This document shows, piece after piece, positions 48,093 to 60,740 of a stretch of DNA of 64,000 nucleotides. The DNA comes from Maylandia zebra (lineage: Eukaryota; Chordata; Actinopteri; Cichliformes; Cichlidae): assembly GCF_041146795.1 (NCBI RefSeq), contig NC_135167.1, positions 6,854,454 through 6,918,453 on the forward strand, given 5' to 3'. The number at the start of each line of letters is the position of its first letter. The stretch's first letter is position 1. A program made the position numbers and the translations under genes. The notes under the pieces are model-generated. The model made no database searches. It had not been told where the DNA came from and saw nothing but the letters and a program-made list of their open reading frames with translations.

Positions 48093-51000
48093 AAACAAAC
48101 AAACAAAATAACAAAGACATCAGTCACAGCATATCTCGATGCTGTGACCCGCGAAAGCACAGCCCTCTTGGTGTTGCAACAAGGGGCGATCCACAATTTA
48201 AGACACAATACATCAGCTCAGATAACACAGAGGCCAGCAAAACAAGAGCAGTCACCGAAAATATGGAGGCTAAACAAGACATCCTCACCTCATAGGATTC
48301 AATCAGAATTGAACTGTTTCAACACTAAGCACACTGAACAGGAGATCAGTCACTGCACAGTCCCCTACACTTATTTTAAACCACTAACCGCAAGAAACAG
48401 CATCATATACAATGCATCAATTGGCAGAGTTTTTGATCAAATAAATGCTGAAGGATCTTTTTATCCAAATAGAAAACGTTTAAAAGCCTAACATAGAAAC
48501 AGGTGAAAAATCAAATGAAAAATTTGAATAAATGCGGGGGAGAAACACAATTATTCTAAATGCTTCTACACAGGGGCACAGGTTTCAGGCTTTCAGATTC
48601 ACACCATTACCTGTCTGAACATCCCCAAATTTCTGTACGGGGTCAACTACAAGCTAATATCTACTTTAAGCTTGAATATTTTTTTCAGAGTCATTGCATT
48701 TGTTCCCACGTTCCACAGAAGCCTTGAAAATCTCCAACAACCAAGCTGAGAATCATTATTGCTATTAAGTTTAGGTTTTCGTCTAGTAAAACTACACATA
48801 CGTTTACATAGAGACTAAATCGGAAAACCATTCCTAAATATCACGATCCCAGCAGGCCTTCTCCTTTCTACCTCCCTCCTTCTCTCACTTTCTGTCTGCT
48901 CTCAGGTGGATTTGGACAGGGTTGGTGCCTCGCCCCGCCTTTGGGTGGTACTTCCTTGCCTTTGATCCAGCCAACACACTGGTTTGCCACTAGCTCATTA
49001 CTTCCCAGGAATAAAAGGACAGCTGAAACCTCCACTCTTTGCCAAATTGTAGTTACCTTTATGGTGGAAATAAGGCTCTCAGCCTGTGCCTTCTGTTACC
49101 TGACCCTGATCTCAATGTCTTGTCTCCACTTATAGCTGTCTTGTAGCACATGCCTTGGTTTGTTTCAAGTTATCTGCAACTTGAAAGATTTCGTTTGTTG
49201 TTCACCTGTAAAGGAAAGACTGACCTGCAAATCAAAGCTAGCCATCTCTTGCCATTACTCACCTGCCTGCCAATTTTCCACAAACACTGCCTTCTGGAAC
49301 CTTCTCTTACCTCCCCCACTTTCAAAATCATAAAGGAAACAAAAGTAAAGATTCAAGTCAAATATTTCACAAGCAATTTACCCGAGTTAAACCTACCTGT
49401 CTCCTTCCCTTTGAACCCTATCAAAATAAAAGCAATTTGAACTTGGTTTGGTCTTGCAGGTTCTGTTTTAGAGTCTATTTATTACTTACTTTCTTTTTGA
49501 TTATTTGCCTTATTGCTGTCTCCTCTTCTGTTCTTTTAATTCCAAAACTAACAAAGGTTTCATTTTGATTTTTACATTAGAGAGCAAGTGCTAATGCTTA
49601 TTTGTGGTAAACTAAATTCAGCCTGCACTATACCTCTAAATTCTGTGGGGTGCATGACTTGGGAGCTTCCATCCCAAATGATCAGTGGAGTGACACACTG
49701 TGCCCAGTGGAGTCATTACTGGCATATGCTAAGTTTGGCTGTCTGTTCCTACTTATATAATTTTTGCACTAGCTCGCTCAAGATCCCACTGCTAAATATG
49801 CAGGGGTATTTTCTGATAAGGATGATGTCTGTAAAAATGATTTTTGCTTGATGCAAAAAAAAATTGATGCAAAAAAATAAATTTTGATATTAACTGAAAA
49901 CTACTGCTGTTCAACTCAGATCTTTGAAATGGATTCAGTAGTTTTTGGCTTAGTCTTTGGCTCTTTGGTTTATGCTAGCATTTAATCTCAGTGTCCAACT
50001 ACCAAACAAATTTTAGCCATTCGATGCCTAGGAGTTAGGTGCTCTTAATCAATTCTTGTGAATGACAATTGCCAAACAGTTAAATGTGCAGTTGAAAATG
50101 AGAGAGAATTAATACTTGAAGACAAGAAGCACTCACGCAAACTGTTCCATTTTAAAATATCTTTTAATAGCTGTTCAAAAGTTTAAAAATCACAATCATG
50201 CATTGCAACAGTTATCTGTAATCTCCAGCTAAATGCCCACATATTTTGTACCTGTCTGTGCCTGAATGGCTTTTGGTGCAACACATTGTGTTTACAACAC
50301 TCAGATGGACCCTCAACACAGCTATGAACCAAGTTTCTCTAACAGCCTTTTTCTTTCTATAATTTAATCAGACAACACCATCTGCAGTACAGCTTGTGTT
50401 GAGTTGTTCTGTTTAATAGAGAATCAAATAAAACACAATGAAAAACATATTGTGCAAAGTACATTTTATATGGAGTTTTTGTGAAAAGTTTTTTTTTTGC
50501 ACATTTGGAAAAATAGCTGATGTTGTAGTCTCAGCCTAATTCACTCTATACAATTACAGATTTTCAAAGGCTGCTGCAATAGAAACCTTAGTCAGCAATG
50601 CAGGCAATCGACATTTTTATTTTTCTACTGAAGAAAAATATCAAGAGTGACAAGGTAGAGACTGCACTGGAACAGTTTACTGAGAGACGTATTGGCTCTC
50701 ACAGGGACTGAAAATGAGTTCACAGATACTCAAATCTCGGTGTCACTTTATTCACTGCCCTGCTGTCTCCTACTGGTAATGAAAAAGTGTTGGTGACAAG
50801 CTCTAATCGTGTCTCAATTTCATTTTATGCTATTGCGTGAACATTTTGAATATGTAAGAATAAAAATCATCTTTACTTGACAAAATACATTACACCTGTA
50901 CTGCATGACAAATATCCTTGTGTAGATTTGTTTTAGCTGAGCTTATTGATGCTGCCTACTCACACATTGGTGGTGATGATCATTAATCTCTGGTAGGCAA

Positions 51001-52289
51001 TAAACAGTCAGTGTGGATGTAAATGCACTTGTCATAGGACACTTTGACTCATTTCAACTTCTGAGTTAAAACTGAGATTTATCTTTTGAGATATTCTTTC
51101 AGATTTCGATTTTGTAGAGTATGTTCACTAGCACACTTCCATATACTTGATGCACTGTCAACTATTTTTGTTGTTAACTGATTTTATTATTTTCTGGTCT
51201 GTTTTTCTCTCGTGTGATCATCAGTTTGACAAGCTGAATATTTTAACAAGTACTAGACAAATTGTCATGAAATTTGGGTGTGTTTGTAGTATAGATAGGA
51301 TGAATCCTAAAAAAACAAAGCAAACTAATGATTTTGTTTTTTTGTTTAATCAGACTGGGCTTATTAGCTCTAAATATTCCAATTTGCATGTTAACACGGC
51401 AAGGGATTGCCACTGTAGATAGATCTCATGTTGGATTTGGCACAGATTTTATGCCAAAAACCATATCTAACACAAACTGTGCCAGTAAAATTTCTAAATT
51501 TTAAATCCACTTAACATGTCAGGCACATGTGCTCTTACACACAATAGTCGAATTATCAAGTTGTTAAAAACAGACAGTTGGCTAGGACCCCCTGGTGTCA
51601 CATATTAATGCATGGTGTAGCCCAGAGATATTTAGGGGCTGAATTTTATTTCCAGTGTACATGTATAGATGAATGGCTCTGTTTACTTATTCTCTGTATA
51701 TCCATATTAGTGGAGATAAAGGTTATTTGCAAAAGTGCTTATTTATTTTGGAGGGAGAGGTCAAGCGAGGGAGGAAGGAGAAAGCTGAGGCACAAGGGAA
51801 AGGACGGAGATGGAAGAGCATGTGGTTGGATGTGGCTAGCATTAACCAGGACATTGGTAAGGGACTGCTTGGATAAGACATCCAGTGTGGGTTAGTGCAG
51901 CTCAGACTAGTCATTACATCTCTGCCTAGAAAACCAGTTACCGGCTAGCTAACTAAGCAATCAGAGTTAGTTCCGGCTGCGAACTTCACGGATTTTAGCA
52001 AGGACTGCATAGGACTGGCGAGGCTGGAGACTCGGCCAGTTAGATTGCAGCTCCGTTGGAGTATACTTGCTGCTCTCAAGTTTACTTCAACTTGAATGTC
52101 TTGCTGCATTTTAATGTTCCTTATTTCAAAATAGTAAGTAGTTATTTGTGTGACTAGAGTTGACTGAATTTATAAGTAAAGTGTGGAACTGTAGAGAAAT
52201 TTTATTAGAATATTTCAACATAGACAAAAACAAACACCTTCAAACACACAGTTAACGTTGTCTTCTTCTTCTTTTGACTTCTCCCTTTA
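48093..52289. other. Intergenic DNA, no gene supported
   Basis: Includes a pyrimidine-rich stretch at 48840-49440 that looks like a dispersed repeat but has no defined ends, and a purine-rich stretch at 51740-51840. No exon or RNA gene was recognised. Confidence 0.4.
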
Positions 52290-52640
52290 GATGTCAACAC
52301 AGTGGAACTTCTACCTCCATCTCACCCAGTCCTTAGCATCCTCTTCTCTCACATCAATCCTCTACACGTCCTACACCATTACATCCATGAACATTCAGTT
52401 CCTCTTTTCCTCCTGCCTGGGAGATTCATATTCAACATTGTTTGTCCAGTATATCCACTCTCCTTCCTCTGCACATCTAAACCATACAAGCCTTGTATGA
52501 CTCATCCTGAGTGGTTTAATCTTGTGCATCCTGTTCACTTCCATGAAAAATCTTAGCATCTTCATCTTCGCTACCTGTAGCCTTGCCTCCTGTTTGTTAG
52601 TGCTACCGTCTCTAAATCATACATCTTGTAAACCATCCCG
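52290..52640 (-). mobile_element. RTE-like LINE relic
   Basis: Antisense of the family seen at 23120-23690. The blocks TCACATCAATCCTCTACACG, TCCTCCTGCCTGGGAGATTC, CATCTTCATCTTCGCTACCT and TAGTGCTACCGTCTCTAAAT follow the order of that LINE's reverse strand. It is decayed. Confidence 0.55.
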
Positions 52641-54957
52641 TTGACTCTTGCAGCTGTTGTTGAACAGCCAATGTATTTATTACTGTATGTGAACACGACC
52701 ACTCTCAATGCCTGAAATATAAATGGAGGCATAAGGTTGAGTTTCAATGCCAGCCCATTTCATTTCTTACATATATATTCACATTATTATCTTCTCAAGA
52801 AACCTTTCCGGTGGAAATGACAGTTTTTTGAATGTTGACGAAATGCCAAGGTTGATTTTTCAGAGTCGCCAAACTCAATTTTACTGATATCTACTGCAGA
52901 TCTGTGCTTTGCATGAGAAAGATATCCATACTATGTGGTTATGGGGTAATAATCCAGTAAAAAATCATGGAATAATTTGGAGAGACAAAACCTGCGTGCC
53001 CATATCCAAGAAAAGGCACATCACTGACATGCAGCGGTCTTCACTCTAGCTCATATCTGCCACCTGGACCTTCATTTATTTTGGATATATTCATAGAAAA
53101 AAGGACCAGTGCTTAGGAGAAGCCTTGCCACCCCCTTTCTTTGACAAGAGTTCATCATTATCAGTGTATTTTTTTTTTTTATAAAGTTCTTCTCCAGAAA
53201 TCTTTATTGATTTTTGAAGATCCCATCCCTAGTTAGCCTGAGGACTGTAAAATGCAGTACTTAAAAACACACATTGGCTCAGGTTTCATGTGATAATTCA
53301 GACTGCTTTCACTTTAATTTAAAAAGACTTAATACAAAAAAAGCTCCTCGGGTTGGTTGTTTTAAAGGAGACCAACTGGTTGTGGACCCAGCAGCAGAGA
53401 ATAGCAGATAGCCCAAATCCCATGTGCAGAGAGCTGCTGCTACCTAAGGGGGGCAGTTGCTTTTAAAGAGGCCGGGCCACCCATGTCCTGCTGTGCCATT
53501 ACCTGCTTTAACAGCAGTGATTTGTCGGTGACTCTCACAGGCACACCGTGATGTTGGTTTGGGAGTGAGCTCTATTAAAAAGTCATTAAAGCTGAGAGAA
53601 AGCATGGTGGGCTCAACCCTCTTGGCGAAAGGCGCCTCTGGAAATTACTCCATCCATCATAATTACACCAACTGGACACTGCTTCACAGAGGCCAAGGGA
53701 CACAGATCCCTCCATGACCTCACTGAACCAGAGTGTTAGGTTATAGGGGGAAGGAAAAGAAGGAACAAATGTATAAAAAGAGAGAAGGTGTGAAGAATGA
53801 AAACTCAAAAAGATGGAGGGAAGCAGGCCTGTAGGGAAGTATTGGAAAGATAGAGGAAGTGAAAGAAGCAGAAGGAAATGAGGAGGGTTTCATGAAATGG
53901 AAAAATAAAGATGTGACCCTGTTTTAGTGCAGCTTAACTGTGAAGAAAGGCTGCTGTCAAAAATAGATAATAAAAAAAGGAACAATATTTCCTTAGTGTC
54001 TGACTGTGGGTTCTGTTTCGGTGAATCAGTGAATGTACAGGGAGTGGCGAGTGATTTTGGTAATTTTGAGGCCAGAGGCAAACAGTATAGCCAGAAATTG
54101 GTTTGGATTTAGAGAAACACATTATCTGTGGGTCTGGCATCAGTCATGACCAATCAGATAAGTACTTTTCTTCCTTTGATACTTAGAAAATTGTATGATG
54201 TAATCATCCAGAGCATCACAAATGCTTCTCTTGAAAGGAAGCTAACATCCTTGTGTGCAGAATTGCCACAAGTGAATATACTGTTGGGTACCTTAAATAA
54301 ACTACTTACGGCTGTTGATTGTATTTGTTTTTGTGGCCATAGGGGAACAGTTGCCCAGCACAGGAAATGATATTAGGAGGAAAAAAAACAATCAAAGGTT
54401 GGCAACAAATCACAGTGTTAGCCCACACTATTGACTGCTGACTGCACATTGTTTAGAGGAAATAAAAGAAGCTGTGATGACCTGTCAGTCCTTTATGAAG
54501 CTAACAGAGATAAATCCATGCATATTTAAATTTCACTGTCCACCATGGAGCTGGTATTTGAGTAGATCAAATTTGAAGTCCAATCACTTATTGAATCCAA
54601 TTAATTCAGAATTTGCAAGCAACTAAAGAGCCAATAACTCAAACTCGATGAAGTGTAATCAGCTGTTATTGGTTTAGATGGCACTACAGTTCTGCTACAG
54701 TGCTCAACAAATTAATGTACTTTGCTATAACTGCAACCCAAATTCAGGTAGTCAGCGCCAGTGTTTGTCCAGTATTTGCTTCTGATTCACATGTATGAGG
54801 TTGATGTCTTAAAACATTGAAATAACCATAACAGTTAACAGAGTCCCAGAAATTGCCCAGACACAGGTCTGAAATACTATCTGCCATACCAGCAGACAAT
54901 AGCCAATAGGTTCCCTGACTGATTGCCAACCAGCTAATAAATATAAATAATATAAAA
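52641..54957. other. Intergenic DNA, with a possible conserved block at 53330-53720
   Basis: No exon was recognised. The 53330-53720 part is unique-looking and GC-richer than its surroundings. A regulatory role is possible but unproven. Confidence 0.35.
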
Positions 54958-55070
54958 GATACTTTTGGCTGCTACCTTGTCACAAGGGGTCCCCACAGTG
55001 GGTAGTATAGGTAGCCATGGGAGTTTTACATCAGTTGCCCTTCCTGACTAAATAAGATCCCTTTTTAATA
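54958..55070 (-). mobile_element. RTE-like LINE 3' tail relic
   Basis: GCTGCTACCTTGTCACAAGG, GGTCCCCACAGTGGGTAGT and GAGTTTTACATCAGTTGCCC followed by TTCCTGAC are the reverse strand of the tail type seen at 20640-20845. Confidence 0.5.
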
Positions 55071-55679
55071 GGTAGCAAGTAAAGGGGACACAATGAAGGA
55101 AGATCATCTTGGATGGACTCACAGTGCTGGGTCTGCCATGACAAACTGTGGTTTTTAAAAATTTCCGACTGTTTGGCAGCTGAGAAAGGGATACAAAAAT
55201 CCAACAATGAAAATAGTCATCACACTCCGAGCCCCAGTGCGTACAGCAAAAGAGACTCAAAGGAAAATAAGACAAATGGGAAAAGCACACAAAGATAAAG
55301 ATGCTTAAACCAACCCAGTCCGTGCATACAGTTGAAGACAGCCCACTAGCAATCAAGTTTACACTCACTATCAGGATTTATGTATTTGTTTTACATGGTA
55401 ATATAGTCACAATCAGATATTGTCAAAACTTTGAGGGGGCCGGGGAAACCTTTTCAAGGGCTCCCTCATACACTTCCTGGTGGTGTGCTGAGTGGCAGCT
55501 TCTGTTGAACCAATAAAGATGATTTTCCTTGCTCCCTGTGTTGTATGCAAAGTTGCTTTTGTTTTTCAAGTCTTGTTTGTTCAAGTCAAATCTTGAAGTC
55601 TTCTCCTCTCCTTTTCTTTGCATTACACTCTTGGCACCAGAGAATCTTCCCAAACTGATCTACAGCTTGCAGTTTTACA

Positions 55680-55850
55680 GCCCAGAGTGAAGTAATCTTA
55701 GAGGAGCTACAGAGATTTCAGTGTTGCAGACCTGGAGCAAAGAGCAGGGTGAAAAGAAAAAAGTGTTCACTGTGTATTCCAGTCATCATCATGGGGAATG
55801 TGAGGTCCTTGGACAATAAGATAGGTGGAAGACTTTGTGAAATTTTGGTT
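55680..55850 (+). mobile_element. Fragment of an L2-type LINE endonuclease
   Basis: The plus strand reads MGNVRSLDNKI from 55791, nearly the same block as [11 protein letters not shown] at residue 111 of the intact LINE at 14172. A basic stretch precedes it, as in the intact copy. Only about 170 bases remain, so it is a short 5' ORF fragment. Confidence 0.6.
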
Positions 55851-56584
55851 TCAGCTCTGCTCCACAAGGATATCATAAAACCTGCATTTATTTGTTATAT
55901 TTTACCTTTTATTGTGTTACATTAAGACTTTGATATATTGAACTTTTCACGTTTTTCTGTTTGACATAAGGACACTCGCTGGACACAAGGACTCTTGACG
56001 CAATGATCCGGCAGTGACTGAGGGATTTCTTAAGCCATAGCAGCAGGTGATTGCGGTATGAATCACAGGTGAGTTAATCAGTTAACAGCTCCCAGGTATG
56101 TCTCATCAGAAGGGCAGCGCAACAAAAAGAAGGCCCAACTTTGGAACACACACACATGCATATAGACAGAGTAGAGGGAGAAAGAGAGAGCACATGATAG
56201 AGAGAGAGGGAAAGGCAGACCAGCACAGAGATACCAGGTGACAATGACACAAATGTGTGACTGTGCTGCTCAGCTGTGGAAACTCATGCCATGAAGCTCC
56301 TTGTGCACAGCTTTTATGCTGGTGTTAATGCTAAAGAATGTCTGACTTGTTGCATTGTGTTACAATAGCACCTGTAAATTCAGTGAGCTCTTTAGAACAA
56401 CCCATTCTTTCACAAATGGAAAACCAGACTGCATAGGTATAAATGTGTGGAATTGAACCTGAAAACACCTGAATTCAAAGATTAAAAGGTGCGACACAAT
56501 ACTTTTGTGTATTTGCTGTATTTTGGTCAGCAACATTTGTTTGTTTCTATTATTATGTTTGGGGATAGTGAATATATTGCACAA

Positions 56585-56745
56585 AGGATGTCAAAGAGGG
56601 TGCTGCCAGGCAGGAGGAACGAAGAATGACCACAGAGGAGATTCATTTAGAAGGAGGTCATGCAGAGGGTTTGTGTGACGGAGGAGGGAAATGCTAGAGA
56701 TAGGGTGGGATGGTGACTATCTGGTGTGGTGAGAAACTGAAAGAA
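56585..56745 (+). mobile_element. RTE-like LINE relic
   Basis: GCTGCCAGGCAGGAGGAACG, ACAGAGGAGATTCAT and GTGTGACGGAGGAGG match the same LINE C-terminal region as 23500-23680. Confidence 0.5.
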
Positions 56746-58086
56746 GAACAAGAAGATCATGTTTGTTGTTAGTCTTTAGCTAGTTATTTGTCTTTTTGTT
56801 ACCTTCTATTTTACATTAAAAGTTAGTTTTGGCTCATGTCTTACTTCCTGTATTTTCCACCCTCATCAGTTTTACCTGTGTGTTATTGTTTCCACCTGTG
56901 TTTCCTTTCCATGTGTGCTAGCCCCAACAGGGTTTATCTGTTTTGATTCTGTTTGAGCTTATTTTGTCTCGTGTGCCCTTACTTGCCTTCTAGACTTTTT
57001 GTTTTTGTTTTTTTTATTTGCATTGGTCAAAAAATGTTTACCACCATAAAAGCTGTCATAATAATATCAGCGTTTCTATTGACCTAGAGATAATAAAGGA
57101 CGGAGTAACGGGGACCATATGTATGATGTATTAGTATAAATGGTCTGCAACTGGATATATGGACTTTTTAACAGCACATTACAAATTTATGATTCATAGC
57201 AAATTATTTTGTGGATCCCTCGCCTACAGCTCGTTTCATAAAACTGCAGTATAACTAATGGAGTTTTGCCTGAACTATTCAGTGGCAACATATAGTAATT
57301 GACAACAAGTTTAAACCAATGATGAAAACAACAGGAAGAGCAGATACTGTCTTTCTATTAATAGTGACAGGCAGTGTTTGATTTCTAATGAGACACTTGA
57401 AAAGTGTCTCATTCAGGTCATGTATTTACTGCCTTTTGGTAGTTGATACCAATTTTATTTTTTTTATTGTTTAAAAACCATAACATAATGTAAAACTGTT
57501 ACTTACATGTGTGCTTTCTGTCTGATCTTTATCGTCTTCTTCAGTAATCTCAGAACATACATGATGTGTTGCATTGTGCAGTTTTCTGTCTGAATTCGGC
57601 TACCTGTGTGTCTGGGCTGAGCCAAGTCCTCACTCTCTCTACGTACTGGAGCCTGAGCCTGGCAGCACTGCCAGAAGACTGGAGGAAACATCAGCTTAGA
57701 GACACAGAACACAGGCAGCAAGAGGGACTAGGGTTATTAATGATGACCGCTGGAGCTTGGTAGAATGACAAAACAAGGGAACAAATAGCGTGTGAAATGC
57801 ACACCTGTCTGCTGTACTGACATGAGCCTCAGAGGTAGAGGTGAGGGAGAAGGTGAATACTATTAAGATGGACGAGAAGGTGTGCTGCACTCTAGAGGAG
57901 GAGGACAAGGAGTTGCAAAGGCCAAAGGAAGACTAGGTGGTGAAGGATGCATCACAGAAGGTGCTTTAAAGCAGGAGGTGCAAAATGGAGGAGAGCAGAA
58001 TGCCGTGGAAACAAAGGAAAATCAGTTCAAAAGAAGGTGTAAGTGTCTGCAGAGAAAGAGGATAGTGTGTACAATACTAGAGAGAA
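56746..58086. other. Intergenic DNA left of the tandem duplication
   Basis: Pyrimidine-rich to 57010, then AT-rich, then purine-rich (57830-58086) up to the duplication border. The purine-rich ORF at 57882-58118 runs into the duplicated unit and is not convincing as a gene. Confidence 0.4.
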
Positions 58087-60740
58087 CTAGAAAGCGAAAA
58101 TTTCTGAAGAAATTTTAAGTGTGCCTATGCCGCCGCTAATCAGTATAGTTTGCCATTAAACGGCTACAGAGAGCAAAACTCACCGGAGCAGCCATTCTCC
58201 ACCATGAACTATGGTAAAACCAAACACCGCTCGCGCCTCACAGATGACAGCTTACAGTTTTGTGTAAAGATGAGGTGACTTCGTACAGCCCCAATTTGTA
58301 GACGCTGTGCGCAGAGGTTCATAAGCAGACCCGACAATGTTTGCATGAACACACTTTGAAGCATTACGTTATGGACCACTTTTCACACATAGTTGCTGTA
58401 CCCACACAGCCGGCTGTAGCTTTTCATCTCATAGCCCGACACATACACAAAAAAAAAAAAAAAAAAAAAGCAGAGAGAGCACAGACTTTACACCTGAGAG
58501 GCGTGATTGCAGATGCCGCTGAGGTGGGTCCACCTCCCCTGCAGCGGCACTGCAGACCACGCCCTGCCACACACATCAAACACGTAAAATAAATATTTAT
58601 GCACTTTTCATTCACTTTTTGTTTTTTGTTATTTTTACACAGTGTTCTGAATGATTAACAATGGTCTACAGCCAATCTTGTGTATTATTATACAAACTTT
58701 GGTTGTAAGATTCAGATAACTATTTAATAAAAGCTAAATATTTTATATGAGAGTAAGAAAGAAAAGTATATCTTTGTCTCATACTCTCATCAGACAATAC
58801 ATGAACCTCTCAATAAACAAAATATTTGCTCGGCTTAAATGACAAACCGCTATTTTACACAGTGGAACACTTATTTTTAAACAAAACCAATGCAGTTCGC
58901 CACTGACAGTGCTTACCTTTGCACATCACAGTAAACACTGAACCAAGATGGCGCCCACGCGAACGAGAAATCTGAACTACGGTGTCCTGCAGAGGACAAA
59001 TGGTCAAAATTGCTAAAATTTACAACATATATGCAGCTCAACAGCGACACCTTGTGACTTATTCCAGTCACTACCTTACATATACATAACGTCTTACCTG
59101 ACATTCAGTTCACCGGACACTCATACTGAATCACCAGCCCATATAAATGAAAAATAAGTCCAGCAGCCAACCAAGAGTCATCACGAAAGACTAGGGGTGA
59201 CACGACAGCGTGAGCGGGCCTGGGTGTCAGCCAGCCCAGCCTGGGTGTCAGCCAGCCCGAGCTAGCCAGCTAGCCGCCATGCGGCGGTGAAACGAGAGCG
59301 TGAGCCGGCCTGGGTATCAGTCAGCCCGGCCTAGGTGTCAGCCAAGCCGCCCTAGCCAGCTAGCTGCCATGCGGCGCTAGCAGTAACATCGTGAGAGATA
59401 TGGGACTTCTTGATAAAATATGGGACTTCTTGATAAAACGAGCAGATATTTGAAGTTTACACCCCTACATTCTCGCCTGAAAATAGGGGAGGCTGTCATA
59501 AAGTTCAAAATCAGTAACTTAGCGCGCACAGCTGTATAGAAACTCCGTCGTGCTAGCTAGCACGCAGTACAGTTATTGTAACTGTCAGCACAACGAAAAT
59601 AAACTACACCTAAACTCGGTTTATATCTGACCCAAATAGAGTGCAGTTAATAACGTCTTACCTGAAATTCAGTTCACCAGCCGCCTGCTTCTCCTGCATT
59701 GGGTTTCCCTTATCCACGATTGAGCTCCGCGTTAGCCACCACCGGTCGATCGGTGTTTCTTTCCCCGCATACGAGGGGAAGAGACATATACCGGTGGCTA
59801 ACGCGGAGCTAGCTAGCCACCGGTATATGAACAACTCAGTTATTTTTTCCACATCGACCAGCATCATCGGCCCATATAAACGAAAAATAAGTCCAGCTAA
59901 GACAAAGACTGTTTGCGGAGCGATCGGGGGTGAAAGGAGTTAGAGACGCCTCACTGAAAGCCAAGCCTGGGTGCTTTTGAGCGAAGCGGCGCTAGCTAGC
60001 CGAGCTAGCTAGCCGGCTGGCCAAACTAGCTAGCCGGCTAGCAGCAACATCGTGAGAAATCTGTTGCTAATATGGGATGTTTTGACAAAACGAGCAGATA
60101 TTTGACGTTTACACACCTACATTCTCACCTGAAAACCGGTCGATCGGCGGCCGCCTCACATGTTTCTTTCCCCACATATGAGGGGAAAGAGACACATACC
60201 GGTGGCTAGCTAGCTCCGCGTTAGCCACCACCAAACAACTCAGTTCGTTTTTCCTCATCGACCAGCATCATCGGCCCATATAAACGAAAAATAAGTCCAG
60301 TGTGAAACAGTCGCTTGGCGAGCGATCGGGTGGTTTAGCGAGTGTCAGCCTCTTAAGTTTAAGACAAGCCCGGCTGCTTTTTAAGCGACGCGGCGCTAGC
60401 TACCCAGCTAGCGTCAGTACACAGGAACTACTTCCGGTAGTTATACAAAATAAAAGCGTCCACAGGGACACAGCGGCCGCCTCGCATTACTCCCGACATA
60501 CCACTAGAGTGAGCCAGCACACCACAAATGAAGTTTTCTTGTTCTCCATTCATTTCAATGGGAAAAAACTTGCATTAAAATATTCATATTTAAAAAACTA
60601 TAGAAGTAATAAACACCAAAAGTCATAGCAACTCATTCCAGCTCCAGCCGCACACAATGATATATCATATGTGAACCTTGTCTCAAAACTGTGGGGCGAG
60701 TTAAGGTCCAAAATTTCAGGCGGAAAAAGAATAATAATAA
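58087..60740. repeat. Large tandem duplication, copy 1 (CpG-rich hairpin unit)
   Basis: It starts CTAGAAAGCGAAAATTTCTG and ends GGCGGAAAAAGAATAATAAT plus AA. The unit is CpG-rich in its second half and non-coding. It holds a 21-base A-run (about 58449-58469), a YY1-like CAAGATGGCGCC at 58944-58955, a 21-base minisatellite (CCTGGGTGTCAGCCAGCCCAG) near 59217, a palindrome CGTGCTAGCTAGCACG at 59549-59564, an 18-base inverted repeat at 59723-59740/59793-59810, many GCTAGC runs, and three diverged modules each carrying CCCATATAAA[CT]GAAAAATAAG. AAAATTTCTGAAGAAATTTT (near 58098-58116) is itself a near-perfect palindrome. Short ORFs inside are not supported as genes. Confidence 0.9.

Noticed and set aside
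58341..58592. Duplicated ORFs (also 59641-59943, 60302-60628 and their copies in the second unit) as proteins
   Set aside because: They span an A-run, hairpins and GCTAGC arrays and show no domain. They are present twice only because the DNA is duplicated.
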